Positions 1 through 8,780 of a stretch of 64,000 bases of DNA are shown here, in pieces. Every line of letters starts with the position of its first letter. Position 1 is the stretch's first letter. A program made the position numbers and the translations under genes. The stretch comes from Tsukamurella sp. TY48 (GTDB taxonomy: Bacteria > Actinomycetota > Actinomycetes > Mycobacteriales > Mycobacteriaceae): positions 1,550,001 to 1,614,000 of the forward strand of contig NZ_BPMV01000001.1 of assembly GCF_019656655.1 (NCBI RefSeq), read 5' to 3'. The notes beneath the pieces are model-generated. The model searched no databases and had not been told where the DNA came from. It saw only the letters and a program-made list of their open reading frames with translations.

Positions 1-1
1 A

Positions 2-973
2 GGAACCGCGCTCTTCGTGGGCGTGGGCATCGGCCAGAACGCCGTGTGGGCGCTGTTCGCGGGCTACGCGATCAAGGGTTTCAGCTACCCGCTCTTCTCC
101 TACTCCTTCCTGGTGTGGATCGCCTATCGCGCAGTGCCCCACCGGTTGAGCACCGCCTACGGCTGGTTCTGGGTCGCCTTCTCCGGCGGTATGAGCGTGG
201 TGGGCGCCTACGGCTCGGGCCTGCTGATCGACGCCGTGGGGCCGGTACCGGTGCTCTGGTCGACGGTGCTGTTCGCCGCCCTCGGCACGGCCGCGATCGT
301 CTTTCTCAACCGCGACGACATCAAGCCCGGCGACGCCCCCGCGGCTGAACGTTGGCGCGAGCTGTTCTCGCTGGTCACCATCCTGCGCGATGAGCCCCGG
401 CTGTGGCTCGTGATCGGCATCCGCATCGTCAACACCCTGCCCTTGTTCGCGATGCCGGTGTTCATGCCCCTGTATCTGGAGGACTACGGCTTCACCACCG
501 CCGAATGGCTCGCGGTGTGGGGCACCACCTGGCTCGCCAACATCGCCTTCAACCTGGTGTTCGGCTATCTCGGCGATCAGCTCGGCTGGAAGCGGGTCAT
601 CTCCTACGTCGGCGGTGTGGGTTGCGCCCTGTCGACGCTCGCCTTCTTCTACGCCCCGCAGGTCTTCGGCCACAACTTCGCAGCGCTGATGATCGCGGGC
701 CTGTGTCTGGGCGCCTGCGTGGCCGGCTACATCCCACTGGACGCGATCGTGGCGAACTTCGTGGAGAACAACAAGGGCGCGGCGATCTCCGTGATGAACT
801 TCGGTGCCGGACTGTCCACCCTGGTCGGCCCGCTGATCGTGGCGATCTTCGCCGAGCCCTTCGGATACACCGCGGTGGCGTGGGTGCTTGCCGGACTGTA
901 CATCTCGGTGGCAGCCGTGGTCTGGTACCTGGTGCCGCGCGGTGCGCGGGAACCCGATGCCGTCGAGGCCTGA
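2..973 (+). CDS. MFS transporter, C-terminal part (5' end outside window)
   Basis: The reading frame is open at the left edge, so the start lies upstream and only about 323 residues are visible. The protein is strongly hydrophobic, with repeated transmembrane helices separated by short charged loops. A loop with the pattern GDQLGWKR after a helix (about residue 190 of the visible part) is the usual MFS cytoplasmic loop 2-3/8-9 type signature. It is therefore an inner-membrane secondary transporter of the major facilitator superfamily. The general look recalls polyol or sugar permeases, but the substrate cannot be read from the sequence. Its 3' end overlaps the next gene by 17 bases, suggesting translational coupling with the esterase. 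Confidence 0.85.
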   Translation, partial: GTALFVGVGIGQNAVWALFAGYAIKGFSYPLFSYSFLVWIAYRAVPHRLSTAYGWFWVAFSGGMSVVGAYGSGLLIDAVGPVPVLWSTVLFAALGTAAIVFLNRDDIKPGDAPAAERWRELFSLVTILRDEPRLWLVIGIRIVNTLPLFAMPVFMPLYLEDYGFTTAEWLAVWGTTWLANIAFNLVFGYLGDQLGWKRVISYVGGVGCALSTLAFFYAPQVFGHNFAALMIAGLCLGACVAGYIPLDAIVANFVENNKGAAISVMNFGAGLSTLVGPLIVAIFAEPFGYTAVAWVLAGLYISVAAVVWYLVPRGAREPDAVEA

Positions 974-2375
974 TACCGCCGGTCCGGCCGTCGTCGAGTG
1001 CGACGCCGGCCGGATCACCGGAACCGCGTCGGCGGGTGTCCGCAGGTTCCTCGGCATCCCCTACGCGCTCCCCCCGGTGGGGGCCCGTCGATTCGGGCTG
1101 CCCGAGCCCGCCCCGGCGGCGGAGGTGGCGGCGGACGCGTTCGGCCCCACCTCGCCCGCCGCGATGGTGCTACCGGAGCCGTTCACCTATCCCGAGATCC
1201 CCGGCGACGACTGGCTGACCCTCAACATCTGGGCGCCCGCCACACCCGGGACCGGCCTGCCCGTCCTGGTCTGGATCCACGGCGGATCCTTCGCCATGGG
1301 CAGCACGGCCCAGACGATCTTCGACGGGACCTCCTTCGCCCGGGACGGCGTGGTCTTCGTCTCGGTGAACCACCGGATCGGCGTCGAGGGCTTCGCGCAC
1401 CTGCCGGATGCTCCCGACAACCGGGGCCTGCGCGATCAGATCTGCGCCCTGGAATGGGTGCAGCGCAATATCGCCGCGTTCGGCGGAGATCCGGCGCGGG
1501 TCACCCTCGCCGGTGAATCGGCCGGGGCCATGAGCGCCTCGGCGCTCGCCGTCACACCCCACGCCGGTTCCCTGTTCGCCCGGGCGATCTGCCAATCCGG
1601 CATCGCACCGGCGTATCCCGCGGACGTCGCCGCACGACCTGCCCTGATCGCCGCCGAGCGGCTCGGCTGCTCGCCCACCGCCGCGGACCTGCGGCGGATC
1701 GATCCCCGCGAGGTGGCCGCCGCGGTCGCGGCGGTGGTCGCCGGGATGCCACCGCATCGTCAGGCCACGCTGTTCGTTCCCGCGCTCGGCGACCTCCTCC
1801 CCGAGCGGCCGGACCGCGTCCTGGCCCGGGATCGCGCAGCGATACCGATGATCATCGGCCACAACGCCGCCGAGGCCGATCTATGGTGCACACCGGGGGT
1901 CTTCCCGCCGGACCAATCAGAGGAGGCGACCGCTGCCGGAATCGCGGAAGAACTCGGCATCCTCGGCGCCACAACGGAAATCGTCGACGCCTATCGCGGA
2001 AGCTCCGGTCAGCCCTTCGTGGACCTCGTCTCCGACGGGCTGTTCGCGGCGCCCAGCCTGCGGGCACAGCGAGGACAGGGCGAGAACTGCTACGCCTATC
2101 TGTTCAGCTGGCCTTCGCCGCTGCTGAGCCGCACGGCCTTCCACGCGCTCGACCTCGGCTTCGCGCTCGGGAATCTCAACGATCCCGCGTTCCGGCTGCA
2201 CGCGGGCACCGCGCCGCCCACGGATCTGCGCGATGCCATGCACGGCGCGTGGGTGGCATTTTGCCGCGACGGTTCTCCGGCATCGCACTGGATGCCGTAT
2301 CGCGACGAGCGTGATCTCCATGTGTTCGGGCCGCGCGCCACACGGAACGTCGAGCTCCTCGAAGCCTGGGGCTGA
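957..2375 (+). CDS. Type B carboxylesterase family hydrolase
   Basis: A 472-residue alpha/beta hydrolase of the carboxylesterase/cholinesterase family. Family marks are visible in order: the N-terminal FLGIPYALPPVG block, the oxyanion-hole HGG (VWIHGGSF), the nucleophile elbow GESAGA, and the catalytic His in the AFHALDLGFALGN block near the C-terminus. I chose the ATG at 957 because the residues after it begin the family's usual N-terminus; a start at 888 would only add residues read from inside the transporter gene. No signal peptide is evident, so it is probably cytoplasmic. The 17-base overlap with the upstream MFS gene suggests uptake followed by hydrolysis of an ester substrate, which is inference. 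Confidence 0.85.
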   Translation: MPSRPDTAGPAVVECDAGRITGTASAGVRRFLGIPYALPPVGARRFGLPEPAPAAEVAADAFGPTSPAAMVLPEPFTYPEIPGDDWLTLNIWAPATPGTGLPVLVWIHGGSFAMGSTAQTIFDGTSFARDGVVFVSVNHRIGVEGFAHLPDAPDNRGLRDQICALEWVQRNIAAFGGDPARVTLAGESAGAMSASALAVTPHAGSLFARAICQSGIAPAYPADVAARPALIAAERLGCSPTAADLRRIDPREVAAAVAAVVAGMPPHRQATLFVPALGDLLPERPDRVLARDRAAIPMIIGHNAAEADLWCTPGVFPPDQSEEATAAGIAEELGILGATTEIVDAYRGSSGQPFVDLVSDGLFAAPSLRAQRGQGENCYAYLFSWPSPLLSRTAFHALDLGFALGNLNDPAFRLHAGTAPPTDLRDAMHGAWVAFCRDGSPASHWMPYRDERDLHVFGPRATRNVELLEAWG

Positions 2376-2407
2376 GGAGACGCCGGATCCGTGCCGATAC
2401 GGCGAAA

Positions 2408-2440
2408 GCCGGTGATGCGCAGGTCGTGCGCATCACCGGC
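2408..2440. terminator. Perfect hairpin between convergent genes
   Basis: A 14-bp perfect stem (GCCGGTGATGCGCA and its complement) with a 5-base loop lies between the convergent esterase and CxC-repeat genes. There is no U tract, as is common in actinobacteria. It probably serves as a bidirectional terminator. Confidence 0.65.
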
Positions 2441-2453
2441 TCCCGGTCACCAC

Positions 2454-3119
2454 TCAGTCGTCGGACGCACCGGATGCAGCGGCGCCGGCCGACTGCTCCG
2501 CCTCGGTCTTCGTCGGGATGGAGTTGAGGCGGTCGATCGTGGACTTGATCGTTCCCACCGCTCCCTCGTTGATGGCGCAATTGCACGACACGGGGGTCTC
2601 CGGCTGGGGCTTCGGTTCGGGCTTCGCGGCCGGCTTGATGGCTTCGAGCTTGGAGATCGTGTTCTTGATCGAGTCAGTGGCACCCGGGTTGACGTCACCG
2701 CAATCGCACGCCAGCGACGGTGTGGTGGGCTCCGGCTTGGTGACCGGTTTCAGCGCCTCCAGCTTGGCGAGCGCGTCCTTGACCGCCTGCGCAGCGCCGG
2801 GAGCACTCGGATCACACTTGCACTCCAACGCCACCGGATCAGTCTTCGTCGCCTGCTTCAGCGCCTCCAGCTTGGCGAGCGCGTCCTTGACCGCCTGCGC
2901 CGAACCCGGAGCACTCGGATCACACTTGCACTCCAATGCCACCGGATCGGTCTGAGCTGCGGCCGCGGGTGCCGGTGCAGCGGGCGCCGGTGCGGCGACG
3001 GGTGCGACCGTCGTCGTGCTCGTCTCCGCGGCGGCCGGCCCGGCACTGAGCCCGAGCCCCATCACCACGAAGGTTGCGGCGATGATCGATGTGCCGATCC
3101 TCTTTCGCCCCATGTTCAT
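2454..3119 (-). CDS. Secreted protein with four CxC repeats, unknown function
   Basis: The 221-residue product begins MNMGRKR, with a hydrophobic core and a cleavage-like AGPAAAE near residue 31, so it is predicted to be exported. A GGAGAAG ribosome site 5 nt before the ATG at 3119 decides the start. After an Ala/Pro linker come four repeats of about 36 residues (57-92, 93-128, about 130-166 and about 168-204). Each holds a CxC pair (C64/C66, C100/C102, C138/C140, C179/C181) followed by a short amphipathic helix with the pattern IK-x2-I-x-KLE. Repeats 1 and 2 are almost identical; 3 and 4 have diverged. The tail is Ala/Ser/Asp-rich. I do not recognise the family. Disulfide-linked hairpins or metal binding by the CxC pairs are possible, but both are inference. 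Confidence 0.75.
   Translation of the reverse strand: MNMGRKRIGTSIIAATFVVMGLGLSAGPAAAETSTTTVAPVAAPAPAAPAPAAAAQTDPVALECKCDPSAPGSAQAVKDALAKLEALKQATKTDPVALECKCDPSAPGAAQAVKDALAKLEALKPVTKPEPTTPSLACDCGDVNPGATDSIKNTISKLEAIKPAAKPEPKPQPETPVSCNCAINEGAVGTIKSTIDRLNSIPTKTEAEQSAGAAASGASDD
2736..2951 (-). repeat. Tandem 108-bp direct repeat, two copies, inside the CxC protein gene
   Basis: Two adjacent 108-bp units encode repeats 1 and 2 of the secreted CxC protein. They differ at only a few bases, including silent third positions, which points to a fairly recent duplication. The other two protein repeats are recognisable only at amino-acid level. Confidence 0.85.
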
Positions 3120-3756
3120 CTGGTCTTCTCCATCTCTGTGCGCATCCCTCGGATCTCGAGTCACCGTCGTCCCGCCGCGGGTTGTGGCGTATGTCGCTGG
3201 TGCAGATGCAAACGGCACAGTAGCGGGTACTTGAGTTTTTCCGCTACACAACAGCGACAATCAATACTGCGCACGAATGCGTACCATTCTTAACTACAGA
3301 ATTGTCTCGAAATCGAGAGGCATCGTCGCAGGTAGAACGGTTGAAAAAGTTGTTCGTGCGGCTGGCTATGCATGAGCTATTGCCCAACTAATTGTTATTT
3401 GCAATCACGCATTACGGACGTATGACAACAGTTGTTGTTGGAAGCGTACTATTCGCGGATTCGAGGAATTGATTTCGGAGCGCACTGCGCCGCGGCCACT
3501 CGCACGCCGACGCCGGGCATCGCAGAGGCCGACCCGTTCCAACGGCGACACCGAAGAGCAATGAAATCTGATTCGCGATTGCGATCACTGAGATCGTATC
3601 GATCGCGCAGCAAACGTGTCGCAAACCGGTAGCGATTTGCGATCTCATGCTGCGGCGAGCGGGCCGCCGTGCTCCACTTGTCTGCGGTGTGTCGCCTGGT
3701 TCGACACTCTGACGAAACATACGACACACGACAGCTTCAACGGGAGGAGATTCACT
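3120..3756. other. Long intergenic region, divergent promoters
   Basis: About 640 bases without a convincing gene between divergent genes. The stretch is clearly richer in A/T than its surroundings, especially about 3230-3440. A perfect 7-bp inverted repeat TCGCAAA/TTTGCGA with a 10-base spacer sits at 3619-3642, upstream of the plus-strand gene, and could be a regulator site. Short open frames here lack ribosome sites and the high third-position GC of the real genes. Confidence 0.6.
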
Positions 3757-4374
3757 GTGGCATCAGAAGAGAACGTCATCCTGCTGACGTGGCCCACCAC
3801 GGCCTCGGCGTACGAGGCACAGAGTCAGCTGACTGAGCTCGGCAACTCGGGTGCGGTCGAGGTTCGGGAGTCCGCCGTGGTGGAGCGCGGGGCCGACGGA
3901 ACCCTCACCGTGCCGCAGGGTGACTCCGGCACCGTCGGGCTCGCCACCCTCGGAGGGAGCACCCTCGGAGTGCTGGTCGGAGTACTCGGCGGCCCCGTGG
4001 GAGCACTGCTCGGCTGGGCCAGCGGAGCACTGATCGGCGGCGCCTGGGACCTGTCCCGCGCCGACGATTCGGACTCGGTGATCGCCGCCCTGTCCAGCTC
4101 GATCCCGCCGGGCTCCAATGCCCTCATCGCCGACGTCGTCGAGGGCTCCCACGACGCCGTCGACGGCCTCGCCGCGCGGTCCGGCGCACGTCTGGTGCGC
4201 AAGCCGACCGACGAGGTCCTCGATGAGGTCGACGCGGCCGAAGAGGCGGCCGATGAGGCCGCCGCCGCGGCCCGCAAGAAGGTCCGCGAGGAGAAGAAGG
4301 CCGACCGCTCGGCGGATCGGCACGCACGAGTGAACAAGCTCAAGGACAAACTCAACATCTCCAGCGGATCGTAA
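3757..4374 (+). CDS. DUF1269-like membrane-associated protein
   Basis: The 205-residue protein starts at a GTG preceded by GGGAGGAG at 3742-3749; the frame continues upstream but without a ribosome site. It looks like the actinobacterial DUF1269 group: an N-terminal alpha/beta part (ENVILLTW at the start), then a Gly-rich hydrophobic stretch (about 66-98) of glycine-zipper type, then a second small domain and a highly charged Lys/Arg/Glu C-terminal helix. It probably sits at or in the membrane; its molecular role is unknown. It lies 84 bases upstream of a HdeD-like membrane gene in the same direction, a pairing that suggests an envelope or stress role. That is inference from context. Confidence 0.7.
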   Translation: MASEENVILLTWPTTASAYEAQSQLTELGNSGAVEVRESAVVERGADGTLTVPQGDSGTVGLATLGGSTLGVLVGVLGGPVGALLGWASGALIGGAWDLSRADDSDSVIAALSSSIPPGSNALIADVVEGSHDAVDGLAARSGARLVRKPTDEVLDEVDAAEEAADEAAAAARKKVREEKKADRSADRHARVNKLKDKLNISSGS

Positions 4375-4458
4375 GATCTCATCCGCCGACACCGTCGGTG
4401 GATTCACATCACCAAATCCGGGCCCAAGAAGCGGGCCCAACCAGGAAAGTAGGAAGTA

Positions 4459-5103
4459 GTGACTACTGACACCACGTCGTCGTCTTCGGCTCCGCAGGAT
4501 CCGCAGCCGCGCCACTCGCTCGTCGACGAGGTCCGTGGGTACGCCTCGGACGTCGTCACCAAGGTCTGGCAGTCCGTACTGGGTATCGGCATCGTCGCGA
4601 TCATCCTCGGCGCCGTCATCCTCGCCTGGCCCTCGCCCACGCTCCGCGTGGTCGGTGTGCTGTTCGCGATCTACCTGCTGCTGATCGGCATCCTGCAGCT
4701 CTACACCGTGTTCGGTCCGATCAAGTCGGAGAGCAACTGGTGGCGCTTCCTGACCTTCGTGTCGGGCGCGCTGTCGATCGTGCTCTCGGTGCTCGCCTTC
4801 CGTAGCGAGGGCGATTCGCTGGTCATGCTGGCCATCTGGATCGGTGTCGGCTGGCTCATCCAGGGCATCGTCGGCTTCGCCGTCGGCCTGGACCTGCCGA
4901 ACGGCACCCCGCACCGCGTCCTGGGCATCTTCGCCTCGATCCTGTTCACGATCGCCGGTGTGATCGTCGTGATCTACCCGTACGACGCCATCGCCCCGCT
5001 GACCTACGGCACCGGCATCGCGCTGATCATCATCGGTCTCGTCGAGGTCGTGCACGCGTTCCAGATCCGGTCGTCGGCCAACAAGGCCATCCCCCAGGTC
5101 TGA
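4459..5103 (+). CDS. HdeD/DUF308 family integral membrane protein
   Basis: A 214-residue protein with a soluble N-terminus of about 45 residues and then six hydrophobic helices arranged as three similar hairpins, as in the HdeD/DUF308 family. The GTG at 4459 follows AGGAAG at a suitable distance. HdeD of E. coli is linked to acid resistance, but for actinobacterial relatives no function is firmly known. It is probably co-transcribed with the DUF1269-like gene upstream, and a strong hairpin follows it. Confidence 0.8.
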   Translation: MTTDTTSSSSAPQDPQPRHSLVDEVRGYASDVVTKVWQSVLGIGIVAIILGAVILAWPSPTLRVVGVLFAIYLLLIGILQLYTVFGPIKSESNWWRFLTFVSGALSIVLSVLAFRSEGDSLVMLAIWIGVGWLIQGIVGFAVGLDLPNGTPHRVLGIFASILFTIAGVIVVIYPYDAIAPLTYGTGIALIIIGLVEVVHAFQIRSSANKAIPQV

Positions 5104-5122
5104 TCACCGCACTGCGGGTAAG

Positions 5123-5161
5123 CGAAACGCCCCGGACCTCACTGAGGTCCGGGGCGTTTCG
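5123..5161. terminator. Bidirectional hairpin terminator
   Basis: A near-perfect inverted repeat (arms CGAAACGCCCCGGACC and GGTCCGGGGCGTTTCG) lies between the convergent HdeD-like gene and fadB. The stem ends in AAA/TTT, which gives a weak T run in both directions. Confidence 0.8.
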
Positions 5162-5188
5162 TTCGCCTGCTAGCTCGAAGCGCTCGAC

Positions 5189-7381
5189 CTACTCGTAGGT
5201 CTCGCCGGCCTCGGCCTTGGCCACCAGCGACGCCGGCGGGGTGAACTGCTCGCCGTACTTACCGGCCAGGTTCTTCGCCTGGGCGACGAAGGCCTTGGGC
5301 CCGGTGAGACCCTCGGCGGGCGTGCCCGGGCGGCCCTCGTAGCCGTTGATGTACTGCATCACGCCACCGGTCCACGCGGGGAAGCCGATGCCGAAGATGG
5401 AGCCGATGTTGGCGTCGGCCACCGATTCGAGCACGCCCTCGTCGAAGCAGCGCACCGTCTCGATCGACTCGATGAACAGCATGCGCTCCTGGAGCTCCGC
5501 GAAGTCCGGCTTCACGCTGCCCGACTTGAAGTGCTCCTGGAAGCCCTTCCACAGTCCGGTGCGCTTGCCGTCGGCGTAGTCGTAGAAGCCCGCGCCGTCC
5601 TTCTTGGACGTGCGGCCGTTCGCCACCATCCAGTCGACCACGTCGAAGGCGCCGTGCTGCGGCACCGGCTTGCCCTCGGCGGTGAGAGCGTCCTCGGTGG
5701 CCTTGCGGATCTTCTGCATCAGGGTGAGCGTGAGCTCGTCCGTCAGCTGCAGCGGCGCCGCCGGGTAGCCGGCCTGCTGACCCGCCTGCTCCAGATACAC
5801 CGGGTCGACACCCTCGCCGATGGCCGCGAGGGCCTCGTTGATGAACGTGCCGATCACGCGCGAGGTGAAGAAGCCACGGCTGTCGTGGACCACGATCGGG
5901 GTCTTCTTGATCTGCAGGGTGTAGTCGATCACCTTCGCCAGCACGGCGTCGGAGGTCTTCTCGCCCTTGATGATCTCGACCAGCGGCATCTTGTCCACGG
6001 GGCTGAAGAAGTGGATGCCGATGAAGTCCTCGGAGCGCTTGACGCCCTCGGCGAGGATGGTGATCGGCAGCGTAGAGGTGTTCGAGCCCAGGATGGCGTC
6101 GGGCTCGACGATGTCCTCGATCTCCTGGAAGACCTTGTTCTTCACCTCGACCGACTCGAACGCGGCCTCGATCACCAGATCGACACCCTTGAAGTCCTGC
6201 GGGTCGACGGTCGGGTGGATCCGGGCGAGCAGGGCGTCGGACTTCTCCTGGGTGGTGCGGCCCTTGGCGAGCGCCTTCTCCTCCAGCTTGACCGAGTAGT
6301 CCTTGCCACGCTCGGCGGCGGCCTGGTCGATGTCCTTGAGCACCACGTCGATTCCGGCCTTGGCCGAGACGTACGCGATGGCCGCACCCATCATGCCGGC
6401 GCCGATCACGCCGACCTTCTTGGCCTGGTACTTCTCGTAGCCCTCGGGCCGCGAGCCGCCGCCGTTGATGTGCTGCAGATCGAAGAAGAAGGCCTTGATC
6501 ATGTTCTTCGACACCTGGCCGGTGGCCAGCTTGGTGAAGTAGCGCGACTCGATCTCGAGCGCGGTGTCGAAGTCCACGTAGGTGCCCTCGAAGGCGGCGG
6601 CCATGATGGCCTCCGGTGCCGGCATCGGCGCGCCCTTGAGCTGCTTGCGCAGGTTGGCCGGGAAGGCCGGGGCGTTGGGGGCCAGCGTCTTATCGATCGG
6701 CGAGCCACCGGGAATGCGGTGTCCCTTGACGTCCCACGGCTGCGCCGCGGCCTCGGGGTTGGCCTTGATCCACGCCTTGGCGGCGGGGACGAGCTCCTCG
6801 ACGGTGCCCACGAGATCGTTCACGAGGCCGGTCTTCTGAGCCTTACCCGGAGCCATCTGCTGGCCCTGAAGCAGCACGCCCATGAGCGCGCCCTGCAGGC
6901 CGAGCATGCGCACGGTGCGGGTCACGCCGCCGCCACCGGGCAGCAGGCCGAGGCTGACCTCGGGAAGGCCGATCTTGCTGCCCTTGACGTCCGCCGCGAT
7001 GCGGTGGTTCGCAGCGAGGGCGATCTCGAGGCCGCCGCCCAGTGCGGCGCCGTTGATGGCCGCCACCACGGGCTTGGGGAGCTTCTCGAGGCGACGGAGA
7101 TCCTTCTTGATCTCCTGGACCTCGTCGAACACCTTCTGCGCATCGGCCTTGGTGGCCTTGCGGATCTCGGTGAGGTTACCGCCGGCGAAGAAGGTCTTCT
7201 TCGCCGAGGTCAGCACGACGCCGGTGATGGAGTCCACCTCGGCCTCGAGGCGGTCCACGGTGGCCCGCATCGAGGTGCCGTACAGCTCGTTCATGGTGTT
7301 CGCGGAGCTGTTCGGATCGTCCATCGTCAGCGTGACGATGCCGTCGGCGTCCTGCTCCCAGCGGATCATGTTGTCAGACAT
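5189..7381 (-). CDS. fadB: Fatty acid oxidation complex alpha subunit (enoyl-CoA hydratase / 3-hydroxyacyl-CoA dehydrogenase)
   Basis: The 730-residue multifunctional enzyme performs the hydration and NAD-dependent oxidation steps of beta-oxidation. Residues about 1-190 are an enoyl-CoA hydratase domain, with the oxyanion-hole blocks AALGGGLEIALAANHR and LPEVSLGLLPGGGG carrying the catalytic Glu. The 3-hydroxyacyl-CoA dehydrogenase half starts near residue 325 with the Rossmann pattern GAGMMGAAIA and continues with the IHFFSPVDKMPLVEI block containing the catalytic His. The two C-terminal HAD domains follow. Length and order match FadB-type alpha subunits. It lies 32 bases downstream of the thiolase gene on the same strand, forming a fadA-fadB operon. 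Confidence 0.95.
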   Translation of the reverse strand: MSDNMIRWEQDADGIVTLTMDDPNSSANTMNELYGTSMRATVDRLEAEVDSITGVVLTSAKKTFFAGGNLTEIRKATKADAQKVFDEVQEIKKDLRRLEKLPKPVVAAINGAALGGGLEIALAANHRIAADVKGSKIGLPEVSLGLLPGGGGVTRTVRMLGLQGALMGVLLQGQQMAPGKAQKTGLVNDLVGTVEELVPAAKAWIKANPEAAAQPWDVKGHRIPGGSPIDKTLAPNAPAFPANLRKQLKGAPMPAPEAIMAAAFEGTYVDFDTALEIESRYFTKLATGQVSKNMIKAFFFDLQHINGGGSRPEGYEKYQAKKVGVIGAGMMGAAIAYVSAKAGIDVVLKDIDQAAAERGKDYSVKLEEKALAKGRTTQEKSDALLARIHPTVDPQDFKGVDLVIEAAFESVEVKNKVFQEIEDIVEPDAILGSNTSTLPITILAEGVKRSEDFIGIHFFSPVDKMPLVEIIKGEKTSDAVLAKVIDYTLQIKKTPIVVHDSRGFFTSRVIGTFINEALAAIGEGVDPVYLEQAGQQAGYPAAPLQLTDELTLTLMQKIRKATEDALTAEGKPVPQHGAFDVVDWMVANGRTSKKDGAGFYDYADGKRTGLWKGFQEHFKSGSVKPDFAELQERMLFIESIETVRCFDEGVLESVADANIGSIFGIGFPAWTGGVMQYINGYEGRPGTPAEGLTGPKAFVAQAKNLAGKYGEQFTPPASLVAKAEAGETYE

Positions 7382-7413
7382 GTATTTCTAGTCTCCTGTA
7401 GTTCCGTCGGGCG

Positions 7414-8625
7414 TCAGATGCGCTCGATGATGGTGGCCGAGCCCATGCCGCCGGCGATGCACAGGGTGATCAGGCCGTAGCGGCCGCCCGTGCGCTCCAG
7501 CTCGTCGAGCACGGTGCCCACCAGCATCGCGCCGGTGGCGCCGAGCGGGTGGCCCAGCGCGATGGCGCCGCCGTTGACGTTGACCTGCTCACGGTCGAGC
7601 TTGAAGTCCTTCATCCACTTCAGGACGACCGAGGCGAAGGCCTCGTTCAGCTCCCAGACGTCGATGTCGTCCTTGGTCAGGCCGGCCTTGGCCAGCACCT
7701 TCTCGGTGGCCGGGGTGGGGCCGGTCAGCATGATGGTGGGGTCGGCACCGGTCGAGGCGGTGGCCACGATGCGGCCGCGGGGCGTGAGGCCGGCCTTCTT
7801 GCCGCCGGCCTCGTTGCCGACGAGCACCAGGGCGGCACCGTCGACGATGCCCGAGCTGTTGCCGCCCGTGTGCACGTGGTCGATCTTCTCGACGGTGGTG
7901 TACTTCTGCAGCGCCACGGCGTCGAAGCCGCCCATCTCACCGATCACGGTGAACGCGGGGCGCAGCTTGCCGAGGTCGGCGGCGGTGGTGCCGGGGCGAC
8001 GGTGCTCGTCGTTGTCGAGAACGACGAGGCCGTTCTGGTCCTTGACCGGCACGACCGACTTCGCGAAGCGACCCTCGTCCCACGCCTTGGCGGCGAGGTC
8101 CTGCGACTCGGCGGAGTACTGGTCGACGTCATCGCGGGAGAAGCCCTCGATGGTGGCGATCAGGTCGGCACCGATGCCCTGGGGCGCGATGTAGTTGTCG
8201 TAGCTGTACTGCGGGTCGTAGAACAGGGCGCCGAAGTCGGAGCCCATGGGCACGCGCGACATGGACTCGACGCCACCGGCGAGCACCAGGTCGTCGCCCA
8301 GGCCGGAGCCGACCTTCTGCGCGGCCATGTTGGTGGCCTCGAGGCCCGAGGCGCAGAACCGGTTGATCTGCACACCGGCGACGGTGTCGGGCAGACCGGC
8401 CACGATCGACGCGGTGCGCGCGATGTCGGCACCCTGCTCGCCGACCGGCGAGACCACGCCCAGCACGATGTCGTCGACGGCGGCCGGATCCAGGTTCGGA
8501 TTCCGGTCCTTGATCTCGTCGATGAGCCCCACCACGAGGTCGGTGGGCTTGATGGCGGTCAGCGAGCCGCCCTTGAGCTTGCCACGCGGCGTACGGATCG
8601 CCTCGTAGATGAATGCGTCAGACAC
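7414..8625 (-). CDS. fadA: Acetyl-CoA acyltransferase (beta-ketothiolase)
   Basis: A 403-residue thiolase that cleaves 3-ketoacyl-CoA in the last step of beta-oxidation. The acyl-accepting Cys is in [10 protein letters not shown], the catalytic His in [11 protein letters not shown], and the second catalytic Cys in CIAGGMGSA near the C-terminus. The length is typical of the family. It is the first gene of the fadA-fadB operon. A divergent TetR-type regulator 155 bases upstream is the obvious candidate to control the pair in response to fatty acyl-CoA, by analogy with other actinobacteria. Confidence 0.95.
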   Translation of the reverse strand: MSDAFIYEAIRTPRGKLKGGSLTAIKPTDLVVGLIDEIKDRNPNLDPAAVDDIVLGVVSPVGEQGADIARTASIVAGLPDTVAGVQINRFCASGLEATNMAAQKVGSGLGDDLVLAGGVESMSRVPMGSDFGALFYDPQYSYDNYIAPQGIGADLIATIEGFSRDDVDQYSAESQDLAAKAWDEGRFAKSVVPVKDQNGLVVLDNDEHRRPGTTAADLGKLRPAFTVIGEMGGFDAVALQKYTTVEKIDHVHTGGNSSGIVDGAALVLVGNEAGGKKAGLTPRGRIVATASTGADPTIMLTGPTPATEKVLAKAGLTKDDIDVWELNEAFASVVLKWMKDFKLDREQVNVNGGAIALGHPLGATGAMLVGTVLDELERTGGRYGLITLCIAGGMGSATIIERI

Positions 8626-8780
8626 TTGGTCTTCCCGTCCTTTCGAAGAAGGTGTTCGGACTCCCCTGGTCCAGCGCAGAGCCCGTCCGACTACAGGCTA
8701 ACCGTGTGTAGCTTATTTGGAAAGATCTGCACGTAGATCGACACATATAACCGGTTTCATGGGCTATCGTGACGTTAATC
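8626..8780. promoter_or_regulatory. fadA / tetR divergent control region with palindromes
   Basis: The short divergent region holds a perfect 8-bp palindrome AACCGGTT at 8749-8756 and a 5-bp inverted repeat GATCT/AGATC with a 6-base spacer at 8724-8739. Either could be part of the operator of the neighbouring TetR-type protein. The assignment is inference. Confidence 0.45.

Noticed and set aside
3412..3729. A minus-strand frame of about 105 codons in the 3.1-3.7 kb gap
   Set aside because: No ribosome site, odd composition, lower GC and no conserved features.
5531..8736. Long plus-strand open frames opposite fadB and fadA
   Set aside because: Same effect; they have no ribosome sites, and fadB and fadA are certain.
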